Shown: positions 61,202 through 64,000 of the stretch, in pieces | Layout: every line of letters starts with the position of its first letter | Position numbering within the stretch: the stretch's first letter is position 1 | Assembly (NCBI RefSeq): GCF_024713945.1 | Contig: NC_134677.1 | Span: 3,103,001 to 3,167,000, forward strand | DNA: 64,000 nt | Direction of reading: 5' to 3' | Source of the DNA: Dermatophagoides farinae | Taxonomy: Eukaryota; Arthropoda; Arachnida; Sarcoptiformes; Pyroglyphidae | Made by a program: the position numbers and the translations under genes | Notes under the pieces: model-generated | What the model was told of the DNA's origin: nothing | What the model saw: the letters and a program-made list of their open reading frames with translations, nothing else | Databases searched by the model: none

Positions 61202-61389
61202 CGATTGTTTGATTTGTCCAATGTAGCCAAGTGTTAATTAATTTTTTTTTTTTAGTTTTTTTTAATAACAAAATGAAGAACAAAAATACACAAAATAGCC
61301 GAGTTCTTTATTAATTGATGATTTGAATTTCACTTTTCTACTTATTTCATGCAAAAGAAAAAGTTGAACGGCACGTAAAAATGTAAAAA

Positions 61390-61434
61390 AGTGCGGACTG
61401 ACTACTACCGAATTCGAATCCTGTAGTCCGCACT
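61390..61434. pseudogene. Inverted tRNA-derived remnant (hairpin)
   Basis: AGTGCGGACT at 61390-61399 faces its exact complement AGTCCGCACT at 61425-61434, with a degraded T-arm sequence (CGAATTCGAATCC) between. It looks like two tRNA 3' ends fused head to head, one from each strand. It is not a functional tRNA. Confidence 0.65.
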
Positions 61435-61572
61435 TTTAGTTATTTTTTCATTTTTTTAATAACGTAATGAAGATCAAAAATACACAAAATAGCCGAATTC
61501 TCGTTTGATGTTCTCTATCTGATATCAAGCGTTGAAGCCTACTGTTAGGATAACTTTACATGGCCCTTCTTC

Positions 61573-61601
61573 TACCGGATTCGAGTCCTGTAGTCCGCAT
61601 T
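61573..61601 (+). pseudogene. tRNA 3'-end remnant
   Basis: CCGGATTCGAGTCCTG followed by TAGTCCGCAT and a T run: a T-arm plus acceptor strand related to the intact gene at 61972-62067, with the rest of the tRNA missing. Confidence 0.55.
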
Positions 61602-61798
61602 TTTAGTTATTTTTTATTTTTTTTAATAACGAAATGAAGATCAAAAATACACAAAATAGCCGAATTCTCGTAATCATTGTATAAAATGTTTTTTATTGCG
61701 ATAATTTAACGAAAAATACAAGAAATGATTTGAATTTCACTTTTCTACTTATTTCAACCAAAAGAAAGTTTGAACGACTTGTAAAAAATGCAAAAAAG

Positions 61799-61866
61799 TG
61801 CGGACTACCGGATTCGAACCAGTGACTTTTAGATTTCCTTTAAATAACCGGAAGTTCTTCAGTCTT
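61799..61866 (-). pseudogene. 3' half of a tRNA-Phe-like gene
   Basis: On the minus strand this reads AGACTGAAGAACTTCCGGTT, a variant intron segment, then TCTAAAAGTCACTGG, GGTTCGAATCC and AGTCCGCA. It keeps the anticodon loop, intron region, T-arm and 3' acceptor strand of the intact neighbour. The 5' acceptor strand and D-arm are absent and replaced by AT-rich repeat, so it cannot fold. Confidence 0.8.
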
Positions 61867-61971
61867 TATTGAGATAATTTAACGAAAAATACAAGAAATG
61901 GTTTGAATTTCACTTTTCTACTTATTTCAAGCAAAAGATAGTTTGAACGACTTGTAAAAAATGCAAAAAAG

Positions 61972-62067
61972 TGCGGACTACCGGATTCGAACCAGTGACT
62001 TTTAGATAACCGGAAGTGAACAGGAAGTTCTTCAGTCTAACGTGATACCCAACTACACCAAGTCCGC
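61972..62067 (-). tRNA. tRNA-Phe (anticodon GAA) with a 22-nt intron
   Basis: Read on the minus strand from 62067. Acceptor GCGGACT pairs with AGTCCGC (7 bp). The D-arm has stem GTGT/TCAC (three pairs plus a T-T) and contains the box A-like TGGTGTAGTTGG. Anticodon stem TTAGA pairs with TCTAA (5 bp), with loop CTGAAGA, so 34-36 is GAA. A 22-nt insert after position 37 begins AACTTCC and ends CCGGTT. The variable loop is AAGTC, the T-arm is ACTGG/CCGGT with a perfect box B GGTTCGAATCC, and the discriminator is A. The mature length is 74 without CCA. G34-A35-A36, A73 and a D-loop G20 agree with known tRNA-Phe identity elements. A T6 Pol III terminator follows at 61970-61965. The intron sits at the canonical site and its TTCC could pair with the anticodon. 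The acceptor sequence is not that of typical animal tRNA-Phe, so it could also be a tRNA-derived repeat. Confidence 0.75.
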
Positions 62068-63352
62068 ACCTGTATACCGAATAAAGGCCCGCGTCGGTAA
62101 ATCGAGTGGAATGAAAAATTGGTTTTTTTCTGTAAACAATTGTCAATCTTGTAAAATATTAGAAATGTTGTAACATCAGATACACAAAATACAAACATTT
62201 TCATTTTCCATTTCGTTATAGGATATAGATATTTTTATTTGTTCATATTATTCAAGTAAACATTTGTTATGATTTTCAATATTGAAGCCATGTAGACATA
62301 TGTCAAAAATCAAAGTTAAAGCAGACAGGTATAAATTACTTGATTCTGTATATGATGAAAAATTTAAAAAAAATTTTGAATTTGTTTCTAAATTGGGGAA
62401 ATCTCCACTTCAGATACAATCAACTTTTGGAAATCATCGATATCACTCAAAATTGAATTTTTCTCCCCATATTATTGCTAATATTGTCGTTAAATCTGTT
62501 AGAGATTACGTAGAATTCTATTTGCATTAATCGGAATGCTTTAACCAGTTATTTAGTACCAGATATGGCTCAATCATATTACAAATCACAACACCACAAT
62601 TGACTGATGGATTGATTGATTAAATTAGATAATGAACCAGAAGATCCACTCCTTCGGGAGTATTATAATGAAATATATAAAATAAAGTCCATCAAAAAAA
62701 ACATACAATAGTTCAACAAAATTAAAAATCAATTATAAATTTCATAACAATAAATGACATGTAATTCAAAGAATTGATAATTTTATTGAACTTTTTCTCA
62801 ACAATTGGAGTTTGATTTTACTTAAAAAAAATTATATGACAATTTTTGTTTTAAAAAAATTAAATTAAATTTTGATTCAATTCAAATTGATTTCCAAAAA
62901 AAAAATCAAATCATTTATCCAATGATTTGAAAAACTTTAAAAAAATCAAAAAAATTCTGACAACAATTTAAATATCTGACCAAAGAATTTAAAGTAGTGC
63001 ACTGATAATTAAAATTACCTTTGATCTCCATTCTAGATTGTTTGTCAATACAATAGTTTTATTATATACAGTAGGCAAATATCAATGATTACTGAGATCA
63101 AAGAGGGCTCAACCTCCGTTTTTCCATCCAAGAATCTGTCAATACATGAGATGGCAATGTTTTCGGAAAAAGAAATCTCTCAATCCGAAACAAAAAAAAT
63201 TTCCAAGCAAATGTATTCTGTTTTCAGCTGTTTGTAATTGATGGACAACGTGGCTTTTTTTTTGGATTTTCTGATGCAACAGTTTTGACTGGAACAAGTA
63301 TTTATCACGTAATTTTTGTATATTTATTTATTCTTAACAAGTCTGATCAGAT
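62068..63352. other. AT-rich spacer upstream of valyl-tRNA synthetase
   Basis: No convincing gene. A short ORF at 62300-62530 (MSKIKVKADRYKLLDSVYD start, about 76 aa) has no recognised motif and is probably chance or a relic. The ValRS promoter lies in the last few hundred bases with no clear TATA box. Confidence 0.45.
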
Positions 63353-64000
63353 ATGGCCGATAATCAACCCAGTGTTAATGTTGTTGCTGGTGATCAATCA
63401 TCACAGACAACATCTCAATCAACCAAAGTGAAATCCGAAAAAGAGTTAAAGAAAGAAGCAGCTAAACAAGCCAAATTGGAAAAACTCAAAGCTAAACAAG
63501 AAAAGTTGAAAAACAAAACTGCGACCGATCAGGAAACTAGCCGTAAAGAAAAAAAGAAAAAAGAAAAGACTGTGGTCACCTATGAACGATCCATACCTAA
63601 AGGCCAGAAGAAGGATGTTCATTCTGATCCAATGCCTGATGCCTATTCACCTAAATATGTAGAAGCCATATGGTACGATTGGTGGGTGAAATCGGGATTT
63701 TTCAAACCTGAATACGGCCGTACTGATATTCTGGCACCCAACAATCCTCGTGGTCGCTTCGTCATGGTTATACCTCCGCCTAATGTGACCGGCTACCTAC
63801 ATCTTGGACATGCTTTGACCAATGCCATCGAAGACTGTCTCACCCGTTGGCATAGAATGTCAGGCCGTACGACATTGTGGAATCCAGGTTGTGATCATGC
63901 TGGCATCTCAACACAGATTGTTGTTGAGAAGAAATTATGGCGTGAACAGAAACTCACCCGTCATGATCTTGGCCGTGAGAAATTCGTGGAAGAAGTTTGG
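63353..64000 (+). CDS. VARS1: Cytosolic valyl-tRNA synthetase, N-terminal part
   Basis: 216 codons open to the right edge with no intron so far. After an N-terminal Ser/Lys-rich charged extension (about residues 1-75), the class Ia catalytic domain begins (about 77 on, [33 protein letters not shown]). The HIGH signature is [15 protein letters not shown] (about 141-155), followed by [20 protein letters not shown] and [17 protein letters not shown], diagnostic for ValRS and not IleRS or LeuRS. It attaches valine to tRNA-Val; editing and KMSKS regions lie beyond the edge. No mitochondrial presequence is obvious. The animal enzyme's glutathione-transferase-like N-terminal domain is absent, so this is the shorter, charged-extension type unless an upstream exon is missed. 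Confidence 0.95.
   Translation, partial: MADNQPSVNVVAGDQSSQTTSQSTKVKSEKELKKEAAKQAKLEKLKAKQEKLKNKTATDQETSRKEKKKKEKTVVTYERSIPKGQKKDVHSDPMPDAYSPKYVEAIWYDWWVKSGFFKPEYGRTDILAPNNPRGRFVMVIPPPNVTGYLHLGHALTNAIEDCLTRWHRMSGRTTLWNPGCDHAGISTQIVVEKKLWREQKLTRHDLGREKFVEEVW

Larger units (their letters stand above)
61261..61670. repeat. Triplicated AT-rich unit joined to tRNA 3' ends
   Basis: A unit of about 48 bp containing AAAAATACACAAAATAGCCG occurs at 61261-61308, 61455-61502 and 61622-61670. Copies two and three directly follow plus-strand tRNA-like 3' ends (TGTAGTCCGCAC at 61422-61433 and TGTAGTCCGCAT at 61589-61600). The pattern fits serial duplication of a tRNA gene with its 3' flank, followed by decay. 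Confidence 0.75.
61694..62067. repeat. Tandem duplication, 173 and 201 bp units
   Basis: 61694-61866 and 61867-62067 begin with the same sequence (TATTG, C or A, GATAATTTAACG), run in parallel through TTGAATTTCACTTTTCTACT and the tRNA 3' half, and differ in that only the second unit retains the whole tRNA. A third, shorter copy of the shared middle is at about 61322-61399. Confidence 0.85.

Noticed and set aside
62300-62530. 76-residue ORF between the tRNA array and ValRS
   Set aside because: No recognised family, no flanking signals; kept only as a remark in the spacer entry.
1-64000. CRISPR arrays, operons or prokaryotic mobile elements
   Set aside because: The repeats are microsatellites or tRNA-derived; genes have spliceosomal introns and eukaryotic orthologues throughout.

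Overview
The window looks like nuclear DNA of an arthropod, most likely an acariform (astigmatan) mite. The reasons are AT-rich sequence with many (AC)n and poly-T tracts, very short GT-AG introns (all 22 that I could place are 51-76 nt), a glutamate-tailed troponin T, extramacrochaetae/Id-type HLH genes and a giant apolipophorin-type lipid carrier. The species is inferred, not proven. There is no bacterial, plasmid, phage or CRISPR signal.

Layout. 1-3037 (-): an LDL-receptor-related protein that runs off the left edge. 4331-4781 (-): a small secreted protein with a 51-residue Lys/Tyr-only tail. 4.9-10.6 kb: gene-free, low-complexity DNA. 10663-11749 (+): an unrecognised two-pass membrane protein. 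12753-14192 (-): a protein with what looks like a degenerate Ras/Rab-like fold. 14755-24150 (-): a 3067-residue large lipid transfer protein. 24856-29945: a compact housekeeping block with LTV1 (-), CACYBP (-), NOL11-like (+) and RPL24 (-), three of which belong to ribosome production. 30426-35245 (-): CACHD1. 35799-38970 (+): VPS39, divergent from CACHD1. 39701-39970 and 48253-48861 (+): two Id/emc-type HLH repressors inside a 20.5-kb gene-poor tract (38971-59492). 59493-61088 (+): troponin T. 61261-62067: a decayed tandem array ending in an intron-containing tRNA-Phe(GAA) gene (-). 63353 to the right edge (+): the 5' part of cytosolic valyl-tRNA synthetase.

Two regions are the most unusual. 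The first is the Id neighbourhood: non-coding DNA with a dense CAGGTG E-box cluster, scattered CACGTG and GGCGCC motifs, and CSL/Su(H)-type sites, three of them packed into 84 bp inside a nested palindrome. This suggests a bHLH/Notch-responsive control region for the Id pair. The second is the tRNA array, where an apparently intact intron-bearing tRNA-Phe sits beside truncated and inverted relatives. Also notable are the Lys/Tyr-tailed secreted protein, whose 5' UTR carries a perfect 15-bp hairpin, and the putative small-GTPase-like protein that has lost its nucleotide-binding motifs.

Exon boundaries were set by hand from GT-AG signals, reading-frame continuity and recalled family alignments. 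No search was run.
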